This document shows positions 1 to 13,511 of a stretch of 64,000 nucleotides of DNA, in pieces; positions within the stretch are counted from its first letter, which is position 1; each line of letters begins with the position of its first letter. The position numbers were made by a program, and so were the translations under genes. The notes below the pieces were generated by a model. That model made no database searches and was not told where the DNA came from. It saw only the letters and a program-made list of their open reading frames with translations. This DNA comes from Sclerurus mexicanus. Lineage: Eukaryota > Chordata > Aves > Passeriformes > Furnariidae. The DNA lies in NCBI GenBank assembly GCA_013396755.1, contig VWZF01001855.1, forward strand, positions 186,001-250,000. The letters run 5' to 3'.

Positions 1-3000
1 TGTTCAGGTATCAGTGCCTGCTGCTGCATTGGTTTTTACAAGACACCAGATGCTGATCTGATTTGCTCCGCAGAAACCACTAGCAATCCAGGAGATTCAG
101 GAGGCTGCTGATAAGAGAAGATACAGCAGCTCTGCAAAATTGTCTTGATAAGCATCAATAAGGTTTGAAGTGGGAACTTTTATCTACATTTGATCTCTTC
201 CCAAATATGTGGAGTGATTGAACATGCCCTTTTTTCTGAATAATAAAACTATTACAGTAAACCTTTCAGAAAGTATTAGATCAATTCACCATCCTTCACT
301 GAAGAGGTAGTTGTAGAGATTCTTAAAAAATTGCATTATTCTTTTTATGTCAAAACTTTGGATGCTACTTCTGACATTTGCTTATGTGGTTTTAATAATT
401 ATTTACAATGCACCTGAAGATTTTTTTTGTTTATGCTGTATCAGCAATCCTAAATCATAATTCCATCTCAAGATGATAAGGTAAATGTAAATTTAGAGAG
501 TCGCTATAGATAAGTGTAAATATTTTTCATTTGATTGTTTTAGTTTCTCTGTCCTGCTTAACAGATCCTTTCTAACTCATGCTGGAGTCTCTCTTGAGAA
601 GCAGTCTCTGATGAAACTGCTCTAGGCTCCCTTTGAATGGAAGCAGCATCATGACAAAACATGTTCAATAAGTTAGAACAAAGCGGGAAGCACTTTTGCG
701 TGCAGAATCTCAATGTTTACAGTTTTACTGAACCTGCCTGAAGCCATTTGAAGGCACCCACTTGTGTAAAGAGCAGAGCTGGAGAACACCGCCAGAATCC
801 TGGTCCTGTAAGGGGCTGGACTTCATGGGCCAGTTACAGCTGTAGCATTGCTTCAACCCCAGTTTAGAGCAGCAGCTGGAGAGGAACAGGGAACAGAAGG
901 GAAGAAGAAAGCACAGGCAGGGATTGTACAGTGCAGCCAGGGTGCCTGCTTTAGGATTCCCACTGTGGTCCCAGAGTTCCTACTCAGAGTTAAGTCCTCT
1001 GCAGCAAGCTTGCCATCATTTTGTGGGAACAACAGAATTTAGTTCAGAAACACTCTTAAAAGAAGGCTAAAGTATTAAAATTAAGAACAGCCTTAGAAAA
1101 TTACAACTGGTGGACTTACATTTCCTGCCTCGGAAAGTTCATAATCTGCTGAAATTTTGGGGGCAGGGAGGTGGTGCTGTTTTAGATTTATTTTTTTAAA
1201 AAATTGTGGTGGGTTTAGGTATTTGCCATCAGGCTTTTCTAAGTAACATTATCAGCACAATGGCAGAGGCTAACATGCAGCTTGCAATAGCTGAAATTAT
1301 CCAGTATAGTGCTTTGGGGATTTCTACCCTAATTCCTTGAGAGCAAAGAAATATCACTTATAGCAGAAGAAATTACATCAAATACACATATGAATAACAT
1401 CATTTACAGTTAAATGATAACTAAACATTTCTAGCGATGGATATAAACCAGAACATTGGATCCAAACACTAGCAGCCTTTCAGACAGACTGAGATCTTTA
1501 CAGCTGAAGCATTTCTCTAAATATCCCTGAAAGGAATGTATAACAACTTGCACTGTAATATCTGAGTCACCCTTCAGTTAAGGGGGTAGAGGTAGTGAAG
1601 ACAGCACTCAAAATCTAGATATAAGGGTCACCTTAGAAGCTGTAAAATAAATAGCCAGTGTTGGGATAAGTCATGGGAAAAGTCAATAAAAAGCTCTCTT
1701 AAATGTCATGTGTTTGGTTCTGAAGCTACAAAGCTGTTGAATTGTGGACAAATACAATGAAATGGTAAGAGAAATTGAGCTAACCAGATGAGAATTCAAT
1801 CTCATATTTGTATACATAAAGTCAAAGATTCAAGCTGCAAAAAAAAATCAGTTCAGAGTACATCCACACTGTGTAATAACTTATCTGCATGCTTTGTTCC
1901 CAGATCTGGTCCTGTGGTTATCTGCTTAGGATGGAATAAAAACCTGTATTCTCTGTATTCTTCCATTCCCCTCCAAGTGTAATTCTGGGAGTAGTTTCCT
2001 CTGGACTGTTCCTGTAGCAGTAGGGATGAAAAGCAAAGCACGTTCTCCAGCACCTCCCCACCAGCCCTGCACTCTCAAAGACTCCTAAGCACTCTCCCAT
2101 AGCATGCAATAACCATCCATTTTCTTGGGCTATAGAAATGCCACTCTCTTTCAAGCTGTCATGCAGTCTACATGAGATTGCAGGCACCTCTATGTGAAAA
2201 ACATCAAGAAAGAGACAACCATGGGGGTCTATAGAGGATCAGGACCAAGTGCTGGCTGGTCTGAAAGCAGCTTGTTGATTCTAAGTGAAGTTAGGCCTGT
2301 ATAATGGGAGTGTGACCCACTTTAAAATACTGGTCGAGGCAGTTTCCCACGGTACATGGTACCCTGTCTCTCAGAGAGAGATGCACCCAAACTGGGTTGT
2401 GTAAAACTACTGTTAAAAATAAACAACTCTTTATAAATAGGACTGATTGATACTGTGACAAGTACAGAAAGTATCAGTCAGAGTGCTCAGACAGGAAAGT
2501 TACAACAGAGTTTAATGGAATAATTTCTACTGATAAACTGAAAGAAGTAGGTGGACTTAGTTTCTACATCCTAAAAATCTTGTTGGGTAGCTTGGAAAAA
2601 GCTTATGATTACAGACATCAAAGACGAGGTGATGCACTGGCTTTTGTACAGGGACAGTCAGATCTATCTAGATTAGAGAATCAGTAATTATGTTTAGGCA
2701 TTTTAATAAGCTATTTCTCATCATCCATAAATGTAGTCTGATTGGTAATTAAAATGGCTGTAGTATGAATCTCTGCAGTTTTTCTTTATACAGGCCTAAC
2801 TATATTTTGCTGCCCCTTCATTTTGGTCTCCCTTCACTGTGCCAAATATGATAAAATTAACTTTTCAGGAGACCAAAAAATTACACACTTATCACAAACA
2901 GCAGTAAACCATTGATTCAGTCCTTGCAAGTCACTGAGTGTCATTTCAGAAGCTTTCTTTCTCCATCAGTGGTACAGATGTTGAAGAGACAAGCTGCACC

Positions 3001-3572
3001 TTGTGGTTGTGCACAGAACAAACCCCACCACAGGGGTCTCAAAGATAAAACAATTAGCCTGTAATGACAATTGATATGTAATGTCAGTGTTCACTAACAG
3101 GAAAATGTCCAGTGATCACACATCAGGGGAAGACAGGACTCTCAATTGCAACATTATCCTAATTTGGCTGAGTGTGACAGAATAAATCAGGGAGATTTTA
3201 GAACAGGCTGATAGACTTTATGTGAGTGCTAATATGAGAAGAATAGCAAATAATATTACCAAAAGCAGTAATTTATCCTGTTGAAACTAGGAAGATTTCA
3301 AGAGATCTTAGAGGGTATTATTATTAGAGTGTGTTTAAGAAAATAATAATTTGGCCTTGGGAGAAATCTCAGGAAATACATGACTGTTCATATTCTTAGT
3401 TCTTTTGCTCATTTGTTATTATTTTTATGGTCATTAGTATTGGAAAATGAAAATATTTTACTTTACTTTTAATGAAAAACCAATATGCTCCTGCTAAGTA
3501 AAAGTTCAGACTATTCTGCAGCTAATTAAAATTGTCAGTGAAAGAAAAGCAACCCAGAACCAACAGGCCTGC
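1..3572. other. Non-coding DNA, probably RERG 5' intron; no gene seen
   Basis: I see no exon, RNA gene or recognisable transposon here. The open frames are short (under 90 codons), overlap on both strands and resemble no protein family I know. The stretch is AT-rich with ordinary unique sequence. Its assignment to a RERG intron is inferred only from its position before the first RERG exon found on the same strand. Confidence 0.5.
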
Positions 3573-3602
3573 TTTTTTCTTTTTTTTTTTCTTTTTTTTT
3601 TC
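3573..3602. repeat. T-rich homopolymer tract
   Basis: About 30 bases of nearly pure T, interrupted by three C residues. It lies about 30 bases before the 3' end of the CR1 copy on the other strand. CR1 elements normally end in short octamer repeats rather than poly(A), so this tract is probably independent of that insertion, although an older A-tailed insertion is possible. Confidence 0.7.
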
Positions 3603-3632
3603 TGTGCTGGTACTAAAACAGACAGAAATTAT

Positions 3633-4345
3633 CAGATCATTTAGGCTGGGAAAGACCTTTAAGATCATTGAGTCCAACCATTAGTCCAGCACTGCCAAGT
3701 CCACCACTAAACCATGTCTCTAAGTGCCACATATACACATCTTTTAAATACCTGCTGGGATGGTGACTGAACCACTTCCCTGGGCACCTTCTCCAGTAAT
3801 CAACAACCCTTTCCATGAAAACACTTTTCCTAATACCCAATCTAAAATTCCCTGGCACACCTTGAAGCCATTTCCTCTTATCGTGCCAGTTGGTACCTGG
3901 AGGAGAGACCAGCCCCCAGCTCACTACCTTTCAGTTAGTTGTAGAGAGCAATAAGGTCCCCCCTGAGCCTCCTTTTTCTGCAGGCTAAACACCCCCAGCT
4001 CCCTCAGCTGCTCTTCGTAAGACTTGTGCTCCAAACACTTCACCAGCTTAGTTGCCCTTCCTTGGGCACGCTCCAGCACCTTATGGTTGAATGGGGTTAT
4101 TGTAACCGAAGTGAAGGACACAGCCCTTTGCCTCACACAATTGGTGTCAGCCCATCAATCCAACTTGTCCAAATTCCTCTGCAGAGCCTTCTTACTCTTC
4201 AGCAGATCAACACTCCCACCCAACTTAGTGACATCTGCAAACTGAGGGTACACTTGATCCCTTTGTCCAGCTCATTAATAACAATATTGAACAGAACAAG
4301 TCTCCAAAATGTTCCCCAACATTTTACATATGAAGGAAAATGAGG
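3633..4345 (-). mobile_element. CR1 LINE fragment, 3' half, internally deleted
   Basis: The + strand begins with the antisense form of the conserved avian CR1 3' end (ATCATTTAGGCTGGGAAAGA, then CTTTAAGATCATTGAGTCCA). The element is therefore sense on the - strand. Translating that strand gives pieces of the end of CR1 ORF2. One piece at 3924-4136 contains an ERAQGRATKLVKCLEH stretch and then SYEEQLRELGVFSLQKK. Another at 3637-3924 contains FRLGIRKSVFMERVVDYWRR. The two pieces lie in different frames, so the copy is broken. Near 4080 the sequence passes directly from the ERAQGRATK segment to an upstream reverse-transcriptase segment. Compared with the CR1 structure I know, this skips roughly 250-300 bases, so an internal deletion is inferred. 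The 5' boundary, near 4300-4345 on this map, is approximate. This is a dead copy and the best evidence for an avian host. Confidence 0.93.
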
Positions 4346-7300
4346 CTTTATATTAAAAAAATATTTTTAAAATGGAAATGTTATTCTAAAGATCTTGCTT
4401 AGTATAGGGGGTGTTTGTTCTATAGACCACACAGGACAGCATAAGAAAGCAGGGCCAAATGCAGAGCAAGCATAAATCAGTTGTTAGTCTAAATAGAGCA
4501 TAGGACTAGCTGAAAAACCTCTCCTTTTTCTGCTATATTGGTAGTAAAAGCAGCATGTCTCATTTCTTTCTGAATTAGCTTTCATTCTTACAAAGATTCT
4601 GCACAACTTCCAAGCCCATTATTTTTCTTAGATGAAAGGCTTGTAATGATATATGGCATTAAAAGACAGAGGAAAAATCAACTCTATGGGCCAGTCTGTC
4701 ATGGCTTAAAAAAAGCATGAAGTCCATCTTCTCTGAATTTGGAAGGTTTTCCTTAAGAACTGAAGCCATGGAAGATGGATGAGCCACTGGCTGAAATGAA
4801 GAGTTATTATATAATAATAAAATACTGCAAAAGACAGAGTCAGCTTTTCCATGAACATTTTACAAGTTTCAAGATATATCCCCTCTGCACAACATTTAAC
4901 TGGGGCAGAAGAACCCACTCCCACTCAGTTATCTGGGAAACCTCATTAAGCCAAATTCTGCTCCTTGATACATTTCCAAGAGCTGTTTAAAGACCATATG
5001 GGCCCCTGCATGCACCTCAGAAGGTCTAAAGTTTTGCAAATGCTTTACCACTAAGTAATAAAGATCTCACAACATCTTGCACTTAGCAGATGAGGAAAAG
5101 GAGACAGACAGAGACACTGTGTACCCCTTCCACAGTGTGGCAGAGGCAAAGATAAAACGTGCCTTAGGTCAGAGGCCACTCTTCCATCTTTAGGCTGTGC
5201 TACTGCTATTCATAAATCTTCCTTAATTTCGTATTCTAAATATGGGTGACATTGAAGGCAGTTATAGTAACACTACAGTAGTAACACTAATATAAATATT
5301 TTTCATTTGCATTTTACAACAAAGGAGTGATGGCAAAACTTTTGCACTGAGGAAGCATCTTCAAGAGTAATGATGACCCTAGCATGGAAAAACCACGTAA
5401 GACATATATCACAGTGAGGATAGAGTATGTTTTAAGTTGTACATGCTCTCTGAGTGCTCACTTCTACACTGTGATTAATTACTCTGTACAGAAAACATTC
5501 CTCAGATAAAAATTACACCATAATCTGACACAAAATAGAGCTGAAAAATGAATTGACTAGGCTGAAATGAACTAAAAATTGTGATGCATGTTTTCTGAAC
5601 ACTAGTGAACAGTGTAAACCAGATTCTATTTCTCATTCTGTATAATAAATGTTTGGTAATGGAGCAAAAAAAAAAGTGAAATGTATCTTCATGCTTGGAG
5701 GACTGTAAGCAAGAAGGAGGTCCAGTAAAAAAACCCAGAACAGTACAGAAGTGGGAAACCAGGAGAGAAAAAAACACATTATCAAAGTGGGGATACACTA
5801 GTGTAGAATTGGAGGAACCTAATGATAAAACAGCTCCATGAAATCTGAAAACACAGAAAACACTTTTTCATAGAAATACCTCTCCACTGTATATCTCATT
5901 ATGCCCTTGGGAGTTGCTTATGTATATTGTATGCATAGAATAGAGTGAAATTCATCTTTGGAGTATTTTGCTGCTAGCTGGGAAATCAAGAAAATGCTCA
6001 TAAAGAAGGGCCACTAAATGCATTTCTGATTTCTGAGGAGTAGCACTGCTAGTGGCAATCACAAGTGCTATTTTCTACCTTGTCAGTCTTTCAGTTAAAA
6101 GTGAACAGAAAATTTTATGCTAGGATCTAACAGATGGTATGTGGAAAAGCAGCAACAAGATTATGTTCCTTTTCATCCTTGGTTCAGATCTATCCCACAT
6201 GGCTGTTGGTCAAAAGTCTTTTCAGATCCAAATGCATCTGGATGTAAGCCAGGATGCTGGAGAGTCGTTACAGCTTGTTGCTGTCTACATCACATCCTAA
6301 CTTGATCCAACTGGGATTCGTGCTGTTCATTTGAGCCTAGAGAGTGATACATTCTCTCCAGTTTCCTTGATGCAATCAGGGTGTTTAAGCAATGAGACTA
6401 GTAGTGAGGTCATGTCCAGCAAAGCTGTCTCTGTGTCCTGGCTCTATCCCTAGGTCAGTCATCTGCAGGATAAAGCTTCAGTCCAGTGGCAAGCCATTTT
6501 CTTCCAGCTTGAAACCTCACTTGGGTTCTTGAAAAACTTTATGATGATGATCAGGCCACCACTCTGATTGTGCTTAAGTCTGTTGTGAAGATAAGACTAT
6601 AATCATGGCTCTGCAAGTTGGGTTGTCACTGCTGTCCCTGGCATGTCAGGTCCATGGGAATACAGACTTACCAGCACCTTCAAGAAGGGAAAAGTCCCTT
6701 GCTGGTTTGTGAGAATCAGAAGAGGATGCAGTACACAGTGATTTTAAATTGTTTGTGTTCGCCGTATTATAACAAATTCTGAGGCAATAATTACTTCCCT
6801 GAGGTAATATCAACTGCACTAACAGCATGAAAAATTTGATCTGCCCATTTTCTGATTATGGCTACAGCTCATGAAATCACAACTTTTGAATGCAGAACCC
6901 AGATAAAAGGGCCATTCTCCTCTACCTACATAACTGGTTTTGGTTTTTCATAGCTTATAAATAAAATAATCTTCAAGAGTGAAATTAGTCTCAGGAGTTC
7001 TTTTACAACCAAATGTCAAGTGCCTTTTGAGTCCTTAGAGAGGTGGGGGAAGTCAAAATAATTTTTAAGTTACAATTGCATTTTTGAAGTGTTCAAAAAT
7101 GAAAAAATGTTCCTAGAAAACCAGCTACATATGCACTCTGAGTTTGATCCTGTCCCTGGAGAAGCATTCATAGCTTCAGTGATTTCCATGGAATTATGCC
7201 AAATTACATGAGCTTGATATTTGCTTTAGGCCATTTTGCTATCACAAAGAGCAGCAACATGATAAGGATCACAACATATTTCTGAAAGGAGGCAAGTGTC

Positions 7301-10300
7301 ACTGATAGACTGGTTGCAAAAATGTCATTCATTAATAAAAAGGTCATGAGTGAGTGCTAGCGATACAAATGAAATATTTCACTTCTTTGAAGCTTCATTT
7401 TGCAGTACCTTTAATTGTATTTATCAACCACATTTTCCTAATCTTTCAAAGATATGTCTTTCTGAAATTTAAGGTCTGTGTTTGGGAACCCCAGATTAAA
7501 AAGAGCCTTACTTTCTAGTCTCTAAGCCTGAGTACACACTGGAAAGGCAAGGACTAATGTTGCAAGATAATGGGGAACCTGCGCTTTGAAAGATGGCTTA
7601 AACCAAAGGAATTGCAATAAACAGAAGGGGATGTAAAATGCAGGTCTGTGAACAGGCAGCGGCACTGGTGTTATATGAAGTAGCAGGCATTGGTTAGGTA
7701 ATAACAGAAGGCATTTTGAACCAGCACACGCTTAACTGTATGAGCATGTAGAGACTAAAAGCATGAAGTGTTACCTAAACCAAAACACAGTACCATCCTT
7801 GGAACAAAACTCCAAAGAAATTAAAGGCTAAAGAGATGCAATCTCATAGCATCAAGCAGAAATGACTGAATATTTTACTTCCTTAGTCACCCTACCATAG
7901 GCAATGAAAGGAAGCTTACACTCCATGGTGAGAAGAAAAATTTGTAAGTATGGAAATCACAGTGTTTTATTTGTCCATGGTGTGCAGGTATTTCTCAGAA
8001 TCCAGAATAATATTTTGTTCTTGTTCCAAACACAAACAAGGAATGTGTCCTGAATTAGTGCAGACTTTTAACTTTCTCCAAGATAAAGAGCTGTAGCATA
8101 AGGACATAGTCCTACTTTAGGGGTCACAAAAACTCTAACTTCCTGATTTGGACAATAATAGAGGTGAAAGTCACCAGTTCTTGCACAATGCATAATCCAG
8201 AATAGAATTAAAGTGTAAATCAGTTACAAAACACTGAAGATTTTATACTATGTAACTTTCCCCCCTCTTCCGCTAATGTTAGTGAGCGAGTATGAATGGG
8301 TAGTACTAGAATCAACTAATGATAGGTATAACTCCAAAGTATTTGTATAGTTTTTCCTGTTCCCTGTCTGACCTGGTCTGTTTTATGTCAGTTTCAACTT
8401 TAAGGGGTAGGACTTGTCTTTCTGTACTGTGGTTTATGTAGTGTCACAGATGCTGATATTGATCTCTTGCAGTAAAGATTTCTTTTTGATCTCACCAGTG
8501 TAAAAGTGTGTTATTTTCATGAGGGCCTTTCCAGTTACTCGATTCATTAGTTTTGCACAAAGTAGGATTGTAACTGGGAAGCGAGAAGGGGGAAGTTGTA
8601 TGTGCAGAGTAAGATGTAGCAATTCCTATATTTCCTGTAAGACAGAGGCTATTTTGAGATTGGCTTAGTCTTCCTTTGGGGAAAAGAAAAGGTATCTTGC
8701 CAAAGCAGAGGGCAATGGCATCTAATTTTCCCATCCACTGCTTGGAAAGTATTTATTAAATAATCTTTTACCTTCTCTGCTCTTAATTCTCAGTTTTGTG
8801 ACATCATAACCTTGTTCTGAGTGTAAATGTCCTGCCTCTCCTAGTCAGAAATAACAAATGTCCTTGACAAAACAGTTACATCTTTCTTTTTCACAATGGA
8901 GTTGCTTTCCCACTGATTTCTTAAAAAGCAAAACTAATATTTTGCCTGTGGGAGCAATTTAAGATGAGATAAACTGTGGGTATTAGCCTGTCAGAACCTT
9001 GTTCTGGTGGTTTATGAACTTTTCTGTAGCAGTATCTACCAAAATGGTTTCGTCTGGATCATATGGTAGGATTATGAATTTGTAAACCACTGTCACATGT
9101 GGGTATTCTTCTAAGTGGGCTCTGTCTCACTTGGCATTTGCATTCTTGTAATGAGGAAAATCCTTAGAGATACAAGTCAAAGGTATTAGTAGGAAGCAAC
9201 TCACATATATCTGCAAGAAGAAGGAAAAAAAGTAGAAATCCCAATATTTTTGGATTACATCATCACTCTCATAGGATCAGTTGAACATTATTATTGGGCC
9301 ATAGTTACTCCAAGGCTGTTTGACATCCTGTGAATGCAAATTTAGGTGTCAGGTCCCCTAGAAAGTCTCCTGTGGAGGAGATGTTGAGGGAAATTAACAC
9401 TAGGGCTTGATTTCAAATACTGAAGGCCAACATGCCTGCATGTTCATGTGTACATGGGAATGAAGGGTCTACACACTCCATGTACAGCCAGGGCTCTATG
9501 AAGTTGCTCAGAGTCACTGAGTGCCATCTGAAACAGCTACAGGAGTCTGGCTGGTGTGAGACAGGACCTGTCAAAGACCTATGCTTTTCTAAATGGCTGC
9601 TAGAGCCATGTAATTTCTAATGCCACTTCATACTGTATTCAGTCATCTGAACCGAGCCCCAAGTTTCTCTACTGCTCCTTATGCAGACAGCCAAGCAGCA
9701 AGTACAGCCCAGGAAGTAAGTGGCACTGGTCACCAAAGAACTGAGTGAACAGCACAGGTTCTCTTAATCAAAACATTTTCTGAGGCAGAAATTTCTCTGG
9801 CAGAAAATAATTTCCTCCCTGCAATTGCCCCAAAGTAGAGTGGAAACAGGGCATCTCTGTATTCTTTTCTTAGCTGTCTTTCTAAACTTAAATGTTCTCT
9901 GACACACACTAGTAATATTTGAAGTTTTCTGTGGGGAGAGTGAGTCCAGCTCAAGGTCTAGAAAATAATTTGATACCCTGAGATGTTGAACTGTGACAAC
10001 TAGCCAACTTACTTGCCTGTCAATTCCTGTCCTTGGTTCTCTTTGCCTTTCTCAGATATTCTTTTAAATAACATTGGAGGCTGTATTTGAATAGCAAAGA
10101 CATTTTTGACATTACTCAAGACAAACAGCATAATTATTCTAGTGCTTTACAGCCCTAAAGTACTTCAGAACCTACAGGCGTTGGTTGTTTGCTGTGCAAC
10201 AGGTCCCTGGTGTTTAATCTTGCAAGTAAATACGTGACTCACTCATCCTGCAACAGTGTGGGACCATCAATATCAGGCACTTCTTTGCTTAACAGAAGGC

Positions 10301-10433
10301 CACGTTCATGTGTGGTTGACAAATGCAAGTGTCTAGGTAGTAAACACTCAGGTCCAAAACAACCCAAGGGTGCAACCAGGAATTAAAAGCTTTGCTGTTT
10401 TGTAGAATTTCATGTTACAAGGTAGCCCACGTG

Positions 10434-10458
10434 GATCAAAGTAGTAGATCAAAGTAGT
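10434..10458. repeat. Two-copy 13-base tandem repeat
   Basis: The unit GATCAAAGTAGTA is followed at once by a second copy that matches over 12 bases. Such a pair commonly arises by replication slippage. No function is implied. Confidence 0.85.
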
Positions 10459-13400
10459 CCCCTTTGAGAATTATGCTGTCTGACTTTAATAACAAAAATG
10501 TATAACAAGTTGTAAATAAGTTTTGTTTTTGTTCATGTCTTAGTGTCCTTTTAAGACCAAAAATATGTTCATTGGGTCCTGAACTGTTTCCAGTCAAAAT
10601 ATGCTTGACAGATTCTAATTAATACATTCAAAGGGACAGTTTTAGTATAGTTTCCCACAGACACTTCTGTAGCAATTGTGTTCCAGGGAGGCAATAAAAC
10701 CACAGGGAGATTTTGTACTGTAATAACACTTAGCTGTTTATTTGTGCTCAAGATTACTTGAGTGTTGCATGTTCTTTCCTGACAGAGAAGTATGATTCTA
10801 AATAGGAAAATACCAAGAATCTTTCAGGTAAGGGTCTGCATCATCCTGGAGATTGTTTTTTTTAGCAAAACAAATTCAGTGATCTTAGCCCTAGCAGAGC
10901 TAGAAAGAACTTAAGAACACATACATTATCCTTTGCATTCATTGAATTTTCTCTTAATCTGTTCATTGCTGTGATGCGAGTCAAATACAGCATAGAGATA
11001 CCATTACAGAAGTACTCCTGGAGACTCCAGTATTACAGGTACATTGACACCTTCCTGCTAGTTCACAAATTAATGGTTTGGAAACCAAATTCTAACACAA
11101 TAGCTCTTTAGGGGACAATCTGGAGGAGAAAAAGCATTTTAATTTGGCTTTGACAACCTCATTTGTTTTTTGACTGCTTTTTTTGCTAACAGCCAGTTCA
11201 AACCTAGCACTTTCAGAGTGCACTCATCCTAGTACATGTTTAAGGATACATGGCACATTTCAAACTTTTAATCACAGCCACCAAACATTGTTCTTCATAA
11301 CATAATCTAATTCTGCCAACATGAAAATTAAACTGTTGCCCTGATTTTCTAGAGCAGTGTCAAACTTAGCTACAGCCTTGACAGAGATGTCTCCCTACAG
11401 TCTTTGTTCTTTTCTTGCCCTGTTCAGATCCTAGGGCCAATATTTAGAAGCAAAACCTATCAGCCTGAAAGACTATATTAATTATACGTGATCCCTGGTG
11501 ACATCCAGAGGGTGCAATGGAAATAGCCATAACTTTCCAGCAAACCCTTCAGATCTACTGCACAAGAAAATAGTTATCTACTGTAGGAGCTGCCAGTCTT
11601 CCATGAGTAAGGGAGTAAGTAAGCTGCAAGGCAGCTTATTCCTGTGATGAATTTCCTGCAGTGCAACAACTTTTCAAGCTTCAGTTTCTATCTAGAGTAT
11701 GTAATTTAATGAGAGCTGAAGCCTATAGCAGGAGAAGCAGCATTAAGATGGGCACAGAGTTCTTTTCAAACCTTCCTACATTTGAAGAGAAATAGCCACT
11801 TGTGCCACAGCATTTTGATTCCAGGGTAAATGCTGTTCAGTGAGTACATTAGACAGGTCTGGAATGTAACAAAAACTACCATAATTAGATTATACTGCAC
11901 AATAACTCATTCACAGCATAATTCCTAACTCCTGAAGTCTAGACTGCTTCAGCTATACCTTAACTAAAAATTGAGCTTTAAAAAAATCAGAGTAGGGCAC
12001 TTCAGAAAATTAGAGATCACAACAGAATCTACAGAGTATGGGATAAAAATTCAGTACAGAAGGGAAGTAAGAGAACTTGTAATTATGAAGGGAAAGGTGA
12101 AATGTAGTCACTTCTTTCTGTTTCTCTTATGTTACAAAGTAAGAACATTACTCTGTAACGTTTAGTAGCTGGTACATTCAGTTTAGAGCAAAGTAAGAGG
12201 AAGCAATACTTCAAAGAGCAGCTGTTTAATGTGTGCACTGCACATCCAGAGAAGACCATAGTATCATTTCCATTGTCAAAATGTTGAAACAGTTTATGGT
12301 CTTCAATAATATCTCTAATGATAGGTGATAGAATATTGAGGACTTTGTGAAAGAGTCATGATTTAGACCTTTAGAGGGGTTGCCAGACCTGAGTTCTGGT
12401 TTATTGTGGGTATAAATGCTGGGCTCACACTACCAAGAATGTCTAAGCCATGACTAACCAGAAGGATCAGAGTCCACAGCATAAAAAAAATAACCCTGAG
12501 GTCTACATTGGTGGGTAGTCAGGAATGTTAAGCAATAGAAGGCAGTAATCAAGCATTCCAGAATTTATGAGGTCAAGAAAAGATTTACTTCTAACCTGAT
12601 TCATAAAAAGATTGGGTAATATATGGATCCTAATCTGGAAAGGTCTTTGAACACATTTCATCTGGAAATAAAAGTGGATGTCTTATGTCAGAAAATAGAA
12701 ACAGACTGTCTCTGGGTTGAGATTACAGCCACCTTGAACCTTTCCAGTTCTTACACATTCACCCCTCACTCCCCGGCTCAAATCCTTGTTCAGTTAAAAA
12801 AAGTTACCAGTAGGAGATCTTAATTTTTGCAACACTCTCTTTTTACACTGAAGTCAAGTCAGTGCTACTGGACCAAGTCTTCAGCTGCTGTAAATCAACA
12901 TGATTTCATTGGTTGGACTGAACCTCAAATGAAGTTCAAACTTATCTCTTAGTTTCAGTCAGATTGCTGGAGTCTGCACAAAGGGTTTGCCTACTCCTCA
13001 TTGTAGTTCATACAGGTCTTGCTCCACTGACCATTTTCCCTCTACTTGAAGCCAGTGAGATTTCTGACCTGTTCTCATCAGTGCTTTCACAACCCTACTC
13101 CAGTTACATTTGAATATTGGGTACAAATGAGTTTTTCAGATGCTCATGAGACTAGGATTCTCAGCAATGAGGAAAGAACCAAGGAACCCAGGTTCTCAAT
13201 ATGGGAACCTTCTTATTGTCTGAATTCTGTCAGCTCTGTTGCTTAAAGCTTTAGCAAGATTTTCAGTTTTCCTGGGTAGTCCAACCACCTGGACTACAAT
13301 CACAGTAAATGCACATTTTCTCTGGCATTTGAGAACAACGTCCTTTGCAACTCATAGCTTAAAGAACCAAGAGTTAGTTTTGGGATTAGTGACCATTTAA

Positions 13401-13487
13401 TTGTATGTGCTCCCTATTCTGTATTATGCATATGCACAGATTTCAATTGTGCGTGTGACTACAATTTTGGAAAAAATTATTAGTGAA

Positions 13488-13511
13488 TAAGTATATTCAC
13501 AAATATACTTA
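13488..13511. repeat. AT-rich inverted repeat, 9-base arms
   Basis: TAAGTATAT and ATATACTTA are exact reverse complements separated by a six-base loop (TCACAA). The motif GTGAAT occurs on both sides of the hairpin. In AT-rich DNA of this length such a structure could occur by chance. Confidence 0.7.
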
